A stretch of DNA of 64,000 nucleotides. Source: Plazaster borealis (taxonomy: Eukaryota > Echinodermata > Asteroidea > Forcipulatida > Labidiasteridae). The notes under the pieces are model-generated. The model was not told the origin of the DNA. It did not search any database and saw nothing but the letters and a program-made list of their open reading frames with translations. Each line of letters opens with the position of its first letter. Position 1 is the first letter of the stretch. Positions 37,139 through 46,918 of this stretch are shown here, in pieces. The stretch is from contig CM037463.1 in the NCBI GenBank assembly GCA_021014325.1, positions 10,051,001 to 10,115,000 on the forward strand, written 5' to 3'. A program made the position numbers and the translations under genes.

Positions 37139-37570
37139 GGCTCATTTTCACAAAGAGCTAAGTTTGACTAATATTAATTGCTAAGCAAAGTGAGATGTCA
37201 GTCACATCACTATGGCAATATTGTACAACTCATCTTGTATATTCGGTTTGCGGTAACAACATGTGTATATCTACTTTGCTGTTAGATTTGTTCTTTGAGA
37301 ACTGTCTCTACCGTCGAGTAGATTTTGGAACTCGTGAGACTACTAAGTTCTGAAAAGAACTGTCCTGCTTATTAACTATATGTACTACCTGGGCGGAAGG
37401 TAGGAAATCGCTAGGGACTACTACTTTCGCTAAGTGGATCGAGGGGACGTCTCGTTATTAACTTCTTTGCGCGGAGTGAGTTCTTAATTGGTCTCAACAT
37501 TTCGACTAGCCTGCTCCAGTCATCGTCAACTCATCTCAAGATAAATCTCAGTGCATTGTGAAATAGATCC
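37139..37570 (-). mobile_element. Palindromic MITE (family J) interrupted by an insertion
   Basis: The left part (CACAAAGAGCTAAG ... TAATTGCTAAGCAAAGTG ... GGCAATATTG) and the right part (CAACTCATCTCAAG ... GTGCATTGTGAAAT) are the two halves of the element seen uninterrupted at 48079-48207 in the other orientation. The middle (37236-37526) does not belong to it. Confidence 0.75.
37236..37526. mobile_element. ~291-bp insertion flanked by a 10-bp direct repeat
   Basis: Bounded by CAACTCATCT at 37226-37235 and 37527-37536; the uninterrupted relative has that string once. This is what an insertion with target-site duplication leaves. On the minus strand it starts with GATGACTGGAGCAGG and GTCGAAATGTTGAGACC, wording I recall from short repeats common in marine invertebrates. 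Transposon class uncertain. Confidence 0.65.
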
Positions 37571-37701
37571 CTGGCAATCAGTGTCACCAGTTTGTGTGAA
37601 GTGGGCGTGTCTTACAGTTGACTTATGCCACACTTACAAACAGGATTAAATTGTTTGCAGTACCCGCCTCTAATTTGAAATGTCCTCTCAACACCGGGCA
37701 A

Positions 37702-37774
37702 GCTTGGCGGTCTAATGGTTAAGACATCTACTCTAGAATGTGCAGGGTTACGGGTTTGAATCCTACTCGAGTAG
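37702..37774 (+). repeat. tRNA-like sequence, SINE head or tRNA relic
   Basis: Contains an A-box-like GGTCTAATGGTTAAGAC and a B-box-like GGGTTTGAATCC at suitable spacing. A clean acceptor stem is not evident, so it is not called as a functional tRNA. Confidence 0.35.
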
Positions 37775-37971
37775 TCTATATGGACAAAACGAGTAATTTT
37801 TCGGCAAAATGAGTAATTTGGTACAGATGATCGGAGGCTTCTGGCGGGCTTGTACAATTGAGTTCCGTTAAGTATGACGGTGCAGAGTCAGTATTAAGAC
37901 ACTTGAAAACCAGGGTCAGTATATTTGAAGTTAATTCGTTTGGAGACTGTAAGCCAATGAGGATCAAGTAC

Positions 37972-38118
37972 CTACCCATTACTAGCAGGTTCCTTGTCCC
38001 CTGATTTCTGGGTTAAATTCCTTTTTAATGCTGCAAATTCTTTGTCTTCCTCTTCCCTGATGTCTTCCAGCTCATTCATCTGACCAGAAGCAATCTTCAC
38101 CAGGAAGACAATAATAAA
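37972..38118 (-). CDS. CERS1-like: Ceramide synthase 1-like, last coding exon
   Basis: Acceptor CTTCCTTTAG, then 48 codons and TAG. It encodes the end of the last membrane helix (FIIVFLVKIASGQ) and an acidic, charged cytosolic tail (NELEDIREEEDKEF), ending EPASNG. Vertebrate CerS1 has the comparable AAKVLTGQVHELKDL and a similar tail length, which supports the TAG as the true stop. The TAG overlaps a donor-like GG|GTAGGT, so an alternative spliced extension cannot be excluded. Confidence 0.9.
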   Translation of the reverse strand, partial: FIIVFLVKIASGQMNELEDIREEEDKEFAALKRNLTQKSGDKEPASNG

Positions 38119-41100
38119 CTAAAGGAAGGAGAAACAGAATCAAACAAATTGACAGTGAGTGAGTGGAGAGTCATTGCTGACAAACAGTTCTGCAACTACG
38201 ATCCAAAAATGAGGAGGTCTGTTGAAATGATGGCATTATGAGAACAGTATTCTCAGAGCTGGAGAAGCAGGTCTTGGTTCGATTTTGTTTAAAAAACCAA
38301 CGGGGATGCAAATAAATAAAAAAACAGAAGTTCAAACATGGGAAGAATAAAGAGAAGTCCTTGATTTGCCAGGTTGACAAACGTGTGTTTGTGGGTAGGT
38401 ATACTTATTCAAACCGGGGACCTATAACAAAAGAGAACAATAGGGTCCCCGGTTGAGTAAAGGCCCACAGTTGGAAAGTGTGTACAAAACCAATGGGAGC
38501 TGTTGCCAAAAAGAGGGACAATAGACTGTGCAAGTCTCCGGCATATCAAACGAGAAAAAACTCGAACGAAGAATATTTATCTATGAAATCAAATCTTCTT
38601 TTTAAAATTATATTTTTACGAAATTCTTGAAAATAAAAATACCCATAGCAAGTTGTTATAAACAAATTTTCAATTTTGTATAACAAACAAAATAATACAA
38701 ATAATTTGTTCAAATTAAACATTGAAACAAAATTAAAACTTGGCACGAGGATGCTTATTGTTAGAAACCCCATTTGCCAATCATGCCCGAATGTGTGCGT
38801 CTATCACATAGGTTCAATGACAGCATGACCGTCAGTTGGGCAGCATTCTGAACTGGAAACGGAGGTCAAGTCTTATTCTCGGGTTTTCTTCGTTATTTTG
38901 TTGAATTGGTTTTACTTTCACATTGTTTATCACTTAGTATTACATTCCAAACATCATATACAATTTTCATGGCCATAAACTACGTTAAACTAAAATAATT
39001 GACAATAATGACAATATTGACAAAGTCCCGCCCACATAAAACTCCATATGGTTGGGACCACAAGGGTCCCGGAAGTTCGACTATGCACAAGACTTGCATA
39101 GTCTATAGGAAGCTCCCGATTGCAGGTGTTTATACACTTGTGGGTGTGAGTTTGTAGTGACATTCAAACCGAGAACTTACAACAAAAGGGACAATAGGTC
39201 CACGATTGCTATCACAACAGAAAACAATGGGGTTCACACTTGTCAGGGCAACGAGTTGAACAGAGGGTGCATGATTGGAGGTCAGTACACACTTGTGTGT
39301 GTGTGGGTAGGTATCCACATTCAAACCGTGGACCTATAACAAAAGGGATAGGTCCACGGTTGCTATCAAAAAGGAAAACATTATGATCCACGGTTGCTAT
39401 CACAAAGAGTTGAACAAAGGAGGGTCCGCGATTGCCGGTGTTTACACACGTGTGTGATGTGTGTGATTTTTCCCCAATCCCCATTCGAATGGTTGACCTT
39501 AAAAAATCTTGATCAAGTTATCAAAATGTCCAGGCGATTTTTCTTTAGAAGACAAGAACTTACCGTAAACCAGTAGATGTCCATCGCCAGTAGTGTCCAT
39601 AACATAGCGTTAAACTCAACACCAAATGGGAGATGATTATCGTAGTAAACTTTGGCGGTCGATGGGAGGATTGAGTACAGAACCTTGAGAGGGAACCAGT
39701 ACATGCGCAACAAGAACCTACAAACAAGAAAGTATTCATTTATACCGCCCAACTTCAATGTGCCGTAGGTTCAAAAGTAGGGTCGGGCGGGGACGATCAC
39801 TTTTTTTATTTTTATGTGGCCTAAAAAATAAGAAGGGGGAACATCTCAAAACTTGTTCAGCTGTTACTTTTATAACTCTTTAATTGATCTAGTAAATATA
39901 TTACCAAATGCATACAAAATTAAATGTCCCATTTGAACAGTGCAGTATCTCGCCTGCCAGGAAGGCACAGGAATGCACAGGTCACTCTCTTTGTATAACG
40001 GAGGTTGCATGGGCCCAATTTCATAGTGCTACATAGTGCGCAACAGTTTTCTGCTAAGCAAAAATAAGCAGGAAAACAGTCACAAATGGTACACAAGACA
40101 TGGTAGTTTGGCTGGTAACCTTTTTCTGGTTAGCAAAATTGTCTTGTGCTTACTTTTTGTGCTTAAGCAGCTCTTGGGTCATGGTCTGTACACTTGTACT
40201 TTGGAAATGCTATTAAGTGGAGTTGTGAAATTGTCTCACCATGATGAAGAGAAAAACACAAAGCCAAAGTTGGCGAACCACTCATGAGTCTTGTAGTATG
40301 TGCCGTCTTTCCGAATCTTAAAGTAAATGTTGATCTTCGAGAACTCCAGGCAGATATCACAGAAGTCATGACAGAAGATTACAAGAATGCCGATGTTATG
40401 ATACCTAAAGAAGGATAAGGGAGGGGAAACAAATTTATTGTGATTATTTCTGGTAATGAAACCAAGGATGCCTCACAAGTGAACTTAATCACTGTAGCTC
40501 GCAAGCCTGAGGAAACCTGCAAACAGGGGTGCTTGCAATGAACCAGAAACACTAGGGTAAACCCCTACTCTTCCGCGATAAGTGTTCTTGGTTCTTTTAT
40601 GTGCACTACCAATCCTAGTACACAGGACCTACGGCTTAATGTCCCATCTGAAGGGCAAAGCAATTATGGTAAAGTATCTTGCTCAAGGACACAAGTGCCA
40701 CAACTGGGACTTGAACCCACACTCAGCTGATCAGAAACACCAGAGCTTGAGTCGGGTGCTCTTAACCGCTCCCTAGGCCCACTTGCCTACAGGTGACCTC
40801 AATCCTCCAATATCCCCCTCTCCGATGTCACTTCACAGCAACATGATTGGACTTGAGATATTGAATGGAATGCCTGGCCCAGTGATAAGCAATTGTTAGT
40901 TGGGACTGTATAGCCCTCAATCCGTCTGAATTCTTCATTTTGGCAAAGAGGGTATAGCAGGATTTGGGAGGGTAAAGCCCGGTTCACACTTCACGCGAAA
41001 GTGAATGCCAAGAAGCGAATTACGCGACGCAAACAATCAAGTACGCGCTGTTTTCCAATTGTGATGCAGGGAAATTCGCTTTGCTTTCGCAAGTATGAAC

Positions 41101-44100
41101 CGCACTTTAAGGGTTAAAACATATTTTCCATAACAAAATGATCAAAAGCAAATGTATGCGTGTCCCCCAGTATTTATTTGATGTGTAACTTGATTCAGGC
41201 CAGGAATTTCATCTGTGAGAGGGCAAGGCCATTGTCATTTTGCAAAGAGCACTTCAATGGGAAACCTCAAAGTCCATGGAAAAACTGTTCAGGGGACACC
41301 AGGGCCAAAAACCTGGGCAACAGAGGCCATGGCCTCTATTTAATTCCTAGAGTTGATGGTTATCAAATATTATGGTATAAATAATTTTCCTCTTTCAAAA
41401 ATCAATAATGTAACACCTTATAACTTTACCTGCCTCAAAAAACAAACAAATTAAGCAAACAAAAACAAACAAACAAACAAACAAACAATTTCTAAAATCA
41501 ATCTTAACTAAAGAAACAAGCAGTCTACTCTGGAGGAAGTAAACATAAAAAATACAGAAAACTTCCTGGTGTTACAACTTTATATGGACTTGGATAATTT
41601 GTTAATTGTCAAACAAACTGATGTTTTGACTGTACACAAAGCAGCATGCTTCCTGGGCCCAATTTCATAGAGCTGCTTTAAAGCAGAAAATATTGCTTAA
41701 AATTGTTTTGCTTAGAAGAAATGAGCAGGATACCAGTCAAAAATTGTACATGTGACATTGTAGTTTGGCTGGTAACCTTATTCTGGTAAGCATAATTTTG
41801 TTGTGCTTAGCTATTTTTTGTGCTTAAGCAGCGCCATGAAATCTGGCCATGTTTTAGTTATAAAGCACAATTGCACATTGAAGACGTTGCGCAATATGCT
41901 CTACCCATCAAAATTCAACACGCCGCCCAGTTCTCATTTGGCAGGAACAAACGCAGCTTTCTTTGACCACTCTTTCTTTTACCATTCCTCTCAGTCAGTT
42001 GGTCTGCAAGGGGAAAAGACTGCACGAACGCCTCATTGTTATCATTCCCTACGAAAGCCAAGATCACTGTGCCTCATTGACAAACTCATTCCCCCACTTC
42101 CTACATCTCCCCCCCCCCCCCACCTGCAAAATCATAAGTTACACTGAGCCGCTGTCAGGATTTCAAACAAAAACACACCTCAAGAGAAGAACTGTACGCT
42201 TACTGGTTCTACATTAAAACAGTAGAAAGGTTTCAATTTAAAAATTAAATAAATAAACAAAACTTGTTGCTGTTTTTGTTTTCTGTCTCCGTCACAAAGT
42301 ACATGTACAGTAACCCAGAACAAAAAATCCTGCAAAATCATAAGTTACACTAGTGAGCAGCTGTCATGATTTCCAACAAAAAACATACCACAAGAGGGGG
42401 CTGTGTGTCTGTCTGTTCGATGTCATGAGTCAACTTACCTAGCTGCATATGAGAAAGCGATGAGGTTGAGTGTGAGTACATGATGCATGACGAGCATGGC
42501 CGAGTCCTTCCGCCAGACGTCCAGGAATATGGTGGCGAAGAAACAGTGCAGATAAAAGCTGCACTGGATTGCATAGGCCCAGTAGGTTAACGAGGGCACC
42601 TCGATCCCTGGATACCACCCTGTAAGACAATCAATAATAATAATAACAACTAGTTCTTATATAGCGCATTTTACAATACCGTATCAATGCGCTTTACATT
42701 AGTGCCCTGGTCATTGGGCCAATAAAATTCCTTTCATCTTTTTCATCTCCCTGGGGAGTATACAGCCTGGGCTGACGTGGCACTCCGAAGGCTTTTCAAA
42801 CACAATATTAGACACCTCTACCCTCACAGGTACCCATTTATACCCCTGGGTGAAGGGAAGCAATTATAGTGAAGTATCTTGCTCAAGGATACAAGCGTCA
42901 TGACCAGGATTTGAACCCACACCCCAATGACTTAACCATCGGAACTTGAATTTGATGATCTTAACCACTCAGCCACATGTGCTTAAGATGCAAAAGTAAG
43001 ATTTTGCTGTTGATATCTTTTGTCGTGCAGCCATGTTTGCTAATAAAACAACAAATGTTTCGCATGTGTCCTAGTGTTTTCCCTTAACACTGGTCCACTG
43101 ACCAAATGCCAGTTAAATCACCCGAGGACCAGCCAAAATTCACTCAAAGTGGTTCGGCTGGCTAGCTCAGTGTTGAAAAACAACCCAGTTAATATAAAGA
43201 ATGGACTAGTGAAAAAGCTGGGGGATCAGTGAAATGACAAGCTAACTGGTCCTGCTGGCTAGTCACTGACAAAATTAAGGGCAAACCCTGTCCTACACTC
43301 TAAATTACTCAAACCATCATTGCTTATTTTAAACACGTTTATAGATTGATATGGCCATTCAGTAATTTCAGTCAGAAAGTGGTAATGTTTAGTTCTTGTG
43401 GATATTTTGGAAATCAGAATGTAAATATTGACTGTAACTTCAACTACAGTAGATCAAATAAAACAGCACAGCTGACGATTCATATGCGGAAACCGGAATA
43501 GGTTGGATCAGAATGTTTGATCAAAGCAAACAACCGTCCTGTCGGTAGTTGATTTCCTGCCAGGACTAAAATCCCTTTTTTTGGGGGGTCCAAATTGTTT
43601 CAAAATAAACTTTGAATTTTAAAGAGTGCTTTTACTAGAAGTCCTAGGACAAGGTTAGGGAGTGCAGAGGTGAGCGCTTGCACTCATACTCCCTGCAGGT
43701 AGGGTCATAGATTGGTTTTTGTCAACGTAATGCTGATTTATAAGCAAAATTATAAAGGAAGACACAATAAAAGTTACATGTGAACGTTTCAGCTGAATAC
43801 ACTTGCTGAGAAAACAGTAAAAATCTGTCAAGGTATTTTAACCTGAACGCCGAATCCACCCACGTTTAGCGGGCCACAGCGGGTACATGTACCAACCAAA
43901 TCTCTGGCTGCAGCATTCACAAACGGACATCAACCCTCAGAAATCTGAGAAACGATTCATGTATGAATCGTTTCGCAGGTTCAAATGTTTTTGGGTGAAC
44001 AATTATCCAAACCATATTAACTCCGAAAAAAAATCCTTTCTCAAAATAGTTTATACTATCATCAGCTACAGTGCTTCTCACCAAATCAGTTTGTATGGTA

Positions 44101-45192
44101 GTTCATTTTTGGAGTATAATGTTGGTAAATCACTCCTGTCTTCTACCAAACACAGAGACTGGCTGCCTCCAGCTAGGAACATAACCAATAACCAATTCGG
44201 CCTCTTTGTCCACTATCAGTTGTAGAACAAACCGATGCAAATAGTCCCATTCCTTACTTGACCAGCATTTTGAATGTGTAAATTTGCTCTGCGGATCTCA
44301 ATGTATTAATGCTCTTTTTACTTAGGCCTTTTTAAACTCCCTTTTATTTACCTTTTGTGTGTCCGTGACCCTTGGATGATTTCATCTTTGTTGGGTAGTG
44401 TCTGCAGTTTCCTTCTTTGCTTAAATGTTTTATCCAGCATTGTCCTTTTTTATTGTATTTTTAATGCTTTTTACTAGTTTTATCTTGATGCCATTTTTGC
44501 TACTTGTTCATCTGTATTGTAATTCAGCCTGTTAGGCTGCTATAAGCAGATTTTAATAAAACCAATAATAATAATAGAGTATGTGAGCGATCAAGCTAAA
44601 TGAGTCGTTTGTCGGAATATCAGTGTGGAGAAACAAGCCAAAACAGGCCAACAGGGGTGAAATTTTCATAAATTTAAATGCAAAAATATATCTTATTTTA
44701 TATTGGCAACTTCCTTCCTGATATATAACATCAAAAAGGGGTTAAAATTAGCATTGAAAGAAAATGTGCTGATGTAGTTTCAATAAACAACTCAACTCTA
44801 AACCCTCTTTGTGTTTCTACTTTTGAACCAAAAGGTGGTATCAAAATGGGGTTTCAACAGTATTAAAGCATAGATTATGCTCTTTTCAAATGTATAACAA
44901 ATTGAAAAATGAACTGCGTCGACAAAAGACTCATTTTGCTTTATCGCATCACATATTACCAATCTACGACCCTACCTTAAAATTGCACTCGTACTCCTTA
45001 AAAATGACAGTCTTAAGGGGACACAAACTAACCTTTGAAGACAGATGGTGGATCCCCAAAGATGTCAAACTCTGCGGTAAAGACAACGTAAGCCACAAAA
45101 GACCACGACGTGGCGTAGAAAAACAAGCGCCAGGCACTTTCCGGCATCTTCTCGATGCTGCCTTGCACTAGATTACAGGCGTTGGCGGCTGG
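37972..45192 (-). CDS. CERS1-like: Ceramide synthase 1-like, five 3' exons (gene incomplete at 5' end)
   Basis: Five exons (45033-45192, 42439-42619, 40240-40404, 39564-39717, 37972-38118) join in one frame across GT/AG introns to give 268 codons plus stop. The enzyme N-acylates sphinganine or sphingosine with fatty acyl-CoA to make (dihydro)ceramide in the ER membrane. The TLC domain is recognisable from MPESAWR through HHVLT, HDFCD and YWFPLKVLY to a C-terminal helix and acidic tail. Order and wording follow vertebrate CerS1 rather than CerS2-6, and no Hox-like domain is present in the part seen. Human CerS1 is about 350 residues, so ~80 N-terminal residues are missing; their exon was not found here. 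C18 preference is known for vertebrate CerS1 and is not shown by this sequence. Confidence 0.93.
38388..38450. repeat. Outlying copy of a local intron repeat
   Basis: GTTTGTGGGTAGGTATACTT, then CAAACCGGGGACCTATAACAAAAG and GGTCCCCGG. The same order as in the 39113-39470 cluster, separated from it by the MITE at 38521-39106. Confidence 0.7.
38521..39106. mobile_element. Non-autonomous DNA element G, copy 1
   Basis: The ends ATAGACTGTGCAAGTCT and AGACTTGCATAGTCTAT are inverted (a ~16-bp terminal repeat with few mismatches). A second copy lies at 54506-55231, sharing long internal stretches such as TCGGGTTTTCTTCGTTATTT and CTAAAATAATTGAC. No transposase frame; it sits in a ceramide synthase intron. 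Confidence 0.8.
39113..39470. repeat. Degenerate local tandem repeat in intron
   Basis: Blocks built from CACTTGTG(T)G(T)GTG, ATTCAAACC, GA(A/C)CTTACAACAAAAGGG and GGTCCACG(A/G)TTGCTATCA occur near 39133, 39287 and, in part, 39385. The period is ~155 bp. Open frames on both strands here follow the repeat and are not genes. Confidence 0.65.
39564..39717 (-). CDS. CERS1-like: Ceramide synthase 1-like, coding exon
   Basis: 154 bp: the first base completes a Trp codon split by the intron, then 51 codons follow. It encodes FLLRMYWFPLKVLYS, a loop rich in polar residues, then the hydrophobic FNAMLWTLLAMDIYWFT. The RxYWFPLKVLY string matches vertebrate CerS1 closely. The loop between the last two helices is the region reported to influence acyl-chain choice in ceramide synthases. 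Donor is GTAAGT and acceptor is TTGTTTGTAG. Confidence 0.93.
40011..40175 (+). mobile_element. MITE-A family copy in intron
   Basis: GGGCCCAATTTCATAG at the left; the core GCAGGAAAACAGTCACAAATG and GGCTGGTAACC; the right side TTTTTGTGCTTAAGCAGCTC. The terminal repeat is incomplete at the right. It lies in the 522-bp intron 39718-40239. Confidence 0.75.
40240..40404 (-). CDS. CERS1-like: Ceramide synthase 1-like exon with HDxxD motif
   Basis: 165 bp: one base finishing an Arg codon, 54 codons, and two bases starting a Trp codon. It encodes YHNIGILVIFCHDFCDICLE, with the HDFCD pair of acidic residues of the Lag1p motif that are needed for activity in the family. Then comes FSKINIYFKIRKDG, close to vertebrate CerS1 LEFTKLNIYFK. 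Donor GTGAGA, acceptor CTTTAG. Confidence 0.95.
40440..40786 (-). mobile_element. tRNA-derived SINE family F, copy 1
   Basis: On the minus strand the head carries GAGCGGTTAAGAGCACC and the B-box-like GGGTTCAAGTCCCAG. The body matches the 58075-58427 copy (GGCTTAATGTCCCATC, ACTGTAGCTCGCAAGCCTGA). The A box is worn. It lies in the 2-kb ceramide synthase intron, in the same orientation as the gene. Confidence 0.75.
41198..41350 (+). repeat. Dispersed repeat family E, copy 2
   Basis: GCCAGGAATTTCATCTGTGA, GAGGGCAAGGCCATTGTCAT and GGCCATGGCCTCTATTTAAT match copy 1 in order. Intronic. Confidence 0.7.
41430..41490. repeat. (CAAA)n microsatellite
   Basis: Interrupted run of CAAA/ACAA units; the purest part is ~41459-41487. 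Confidence 0.9.
41655..41848 (+). mobile_element. MITE-A family, full copy in intron
   Basis: GGGCCCAATTTCATAGAGCTG at the left (21-base inverted end in part) and AGCAGCGCCATGAAATCTGGCC at the right. The core GGATACCAGTCAAAAATTG and GGCTGGTAACCTTATTCTGG is present. One of the better-preserved copies. Confidence 0.8.
42439..42619 (-). CDS. CERS1-like: Ceramide synthase 1-like exon with HH motif
   Basis: 181 bp: two bases finishing a Gly codon, 59 codons (starting WYPG), and two bases starting an Arg codon. It encodes YWAYAIQCSFYLHCFFATIF, then DVWRKDS and MLVMHHVLTLNLIAFSYAA. WRKDS and HHVxTLxLI are family hallmarks; the His pair belongs to the Lag1p motif. Donor is GTAAGT; acceptor is TGTCTTACAG, whose pyrimidine tract runs into a SINE tail. 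Confidence 0.95.
42625..42985 (-). mobile_element. tRNA-derived SINE abutting a splice acceptor
   Basis: On the minus strand the head has the A-box-like TGGCTGAGTGGTTAAG and the B-box-like GTGGGTTCAAATCCTGG. The far end is a (TTA)n tail (rc of 42634-42647) only ~14 bp from the CerS1 exon boundary at 42619. The body includes TAAAGCGCATTGATACGG. It is in the same orientation as the gene. Confidence 0.8.
43075..43290 (+). repeat. Dispersed repeat family C, copy 1
   Basis: CCCTTAACACTGGTCCACTG at the left and GGCTAGTCACTGACAAAATT with AAGGGCAAACCCTG at the right. Internal parts are GGACCAGCCAAAATTCACTC and GTGAAAAAGCTGG. Three more copies occur upstream. The ends TTTTCCCTTAA/TTAAGGGCAAA are weakly inverted. 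Confidence 0.75.
44230..44577 (+). mobile_element. Possible 3' end of a truncated LINE
   Basis: T-rich, gene-free stretch ending in a small stem (CAGCC TGTTA GGCTG), then TTTTAATAAAACC and an (AAT)n tail. This is a common 3'-end layout for RTE/L2-like non-LTR elements. No reverse transcriptase residues remain, so the assignment rests on the tail alone. Confidence 0.4.
45033..45192 (-). CDS. CERS1-like: Ceramide synthase 1-like, first exon in the window
   Basis: 160 bp, phase 0 start: 53 codons and one base of a Gly codon. It encodes KMPESAWRLFFYATSWSFVA, a hydrophobic helix, and GDPPSVF. MPESAW and HDPPSVF are the matching strings in vertebrate CerS1. Acceptor TGTCCCCCCAACAG; donor GTTAGT, a weaker site. 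The preceding exon, which should end in the region before the vertebrate RPLAKRC, was not found up to 64000. Confidence 0.93.
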
Positions 45193-45524
45193 CTGTTGGG
45201 GGGACAAAATAACACAAAGGCGAAAAAAGACATTGTCAAATATACTCATGGGAATTACTTTGAGTGTGATTACTACATCCCACTTCGGGAAGTCAGGCAA
45301 GATGAAAAAAAGGGAGATGAGGGAATTACTAATGCAACTATTTTTCAAGAAATACGAAATTTCAAGCGATTCGGAGTGGGAAATTGTATAGTGTTTACCT
45401 TTTGGCTTGAATACAAGTTTACTCGGATGCTACATGAGCACTGAAAGTAATTTTAAAGTGATTTTTGTTGTTGTTACAAGATTTCATCAACTGGTGGCAA
45501 GGTAAGGGCAATGAACTTGCGTGT

Positions 45525-45720
45525 CAGCGTTCTCCCTTAACAATGGTCCCCTGACCAACCCATGAGGACCAGTCAAATCTCACTGTAAATGGTCTGGTGT
45601 TCACTGTTTAAAAACATCCTATTTAATATAAAGTTATGGACAAGTGAAAAAGCTGGCGGGCTAGTGAAATGACAAGCTACCTGGTCCTACTGGCTAGTCA
45701 CTGAAACAGTTAAGGGCATA
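45525..45720 (+). repeat. Dispersed repeat family C, copy 2
   Basis: CAGCGTTCTCCCTTAACAAT at the left, GGACCAGTCAAATCTCAC inside and TTAAGGGCATACCC at the right. Its left end shows the unoccupied TTAA that is occupied in the copy at 49107. Confidence 0.75.
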
Positions 45721-45785
45721 CCCAAGGTGTGCGGCATAACCACTGATAACATGTACAAATATTGTTCTTGAGTCCTCTGTTGCTT

Positions 45786-46167
45786 TTAAAAGGCTGGACA
45801 CACTTTTTGGTAATTGTCAAAGACAAGTATCCTCACTTGGTGTATCCCATTAATTCATAAAATAACAAACCTGTGAAAATTTGGGCTCAATCAGTCAACG
45901 TAGTTGCAAGAAAATATTGAAAGAAAAACACCGTTGTTGCACATGGAATTGTGTGCTTTCAGATGCCTGAGAACTGTAAAGCCTTTATCAGATTCAAATT
46001 TTTGGGGTGAAAATGACCTCTTTCTCTAAAACTAAACTACTTCAAAGGGAGCAGTTTCTCATAATGTTTTATACTATTAACAGCTCTCCAGTGCTCTTTA
46101 CCGAGTAATTTTTAATGGTCATTAACTTGTAGAGCAATTACCAAAAGTACACCCACCCTGCCTTTAA
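45786..46167 (+). mobile_element. Family B element, full copy
   Basis: Inverted ends: TTAAAAGGCTGGACACACTT and, reversed at the right, TTAAAGGCAGGGTGGGTGTA, both leading into GGTAATT. Internal parts include CAAAGACAAGTATCCTCACT and AAACCTGTGAAAATTTGGGC. No coding capacity. I recall similar sequence as very common in sea-star DNA. Confidence 0.8.
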
Positions 46168-46350
46168 TATGCCTTTTCTACATGTTGACTTTGGCTTTCC
46201 CTTCTACATTACAATGTATGACTTTGGTTTCCACTTGGGTTGATTTTAAACAGGATACAATAACATGACAAACTCTCATGCAACACACAGCGGCAAGCTT
46301 ATAAGCTGGCATTTGAGTTTCTGTACTTGGTGGCGGTGGTCATGTCAACT

Positions 46351-46588
46351 GGGCCCAATTTCATAGAGCTGCTTAACGGCTGATTTTGTGCTTACTGCGT
46401 GAGTTTCCATTTCATAACGCTGCTAACCGTAAGCACACGAAAAGGCATGCTAACCTTACGGTGCTTACGGTATGAAAACGAATGTCGTAACAATGCAAAT
46501 CCATGCTGAACGTGCAAGCTGGCCGCCTAATTATATTGCTAACCTGTGAAACAGGCTTACCGTTAAGCAGCGCTATGAAATTGGCCCC
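46351..46588. mobile_element. Palindromic element with MITE-A-like ends
   Basis: Ends GGGCCCAATTTCATAGAGCT and AGCGCTATGAAATTGGCCCC, extended by GCTTAACGG/CCGTTAAGC. The interior differs from MITE-A and has its own smaller symmetry (ATAACGCTGCTAACCGTAAG, CTTACGGTGCTTACGG). It is a relative sharing only termini, or a nested element. Confidence 0.7.
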
Positions 46589-46733
46589 AGGCCACGCGTG
46601 GTGAGACACTGGAGTGGATTGCGCGTACACAGGGGACTGTTTCACGTAGTCCCTGTGATCATGGTTAGGTCAAAAGGCACTACAAACAATGATCTTCGGA
46701 TAGATTTATGCCTAATGCCTTTATCGAAGACCA

Positions 46734-46918
46734 GGGCCCAATTTCATAAAGCTGCTTAAGCACAAAACGTAGCTGAGCACAACATAATTATGCTTACCAG
46801 AACAGGGTTACCAGCCAAAATACCATGTCACAAATTTGTGACTGGTATCCTGCTCATTTCTGCTAAGCAGGAAATTGTTTTCAGCATGATTTTCTGCTTA
46901 AGCAGCTCTATGGGGCCT
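46734..46918 (-). mobile_element. MITE-A family, full copy, reversed
   Basis: Inverted relative to other copies: GGTTACCAGCCAAAATACCA and TGTGACTGGTATCCTGCTC are the reverse of the usual core. Ends GGGCCCAATTTCATAAAGCT and AGCAGCTCTATGGGGCC. Confidence 0.8.

Larger units (their letters stand above)
38119..39563 (-). other. Ceramide synthase intron (1445 bp)
   Basis: Phase 0 intron with donor GTAAGT and acceptor CTTTAG. It contains the 38521-39106 MITE and a degenerate local repeat at 39113-39470; no other gene was seen. Confidence 0.85.

Noticed and set aside
37490..37530. Hammerhead-ribozyme-like core on the minus strand (GATGACTGG...CTAGTCGAAAT)
   Set aside because: A short stem and GAAA are present, but the conserved CUGAUGA is replaced by ACGATGA, changing essential core bases, and flanking stems were not found.
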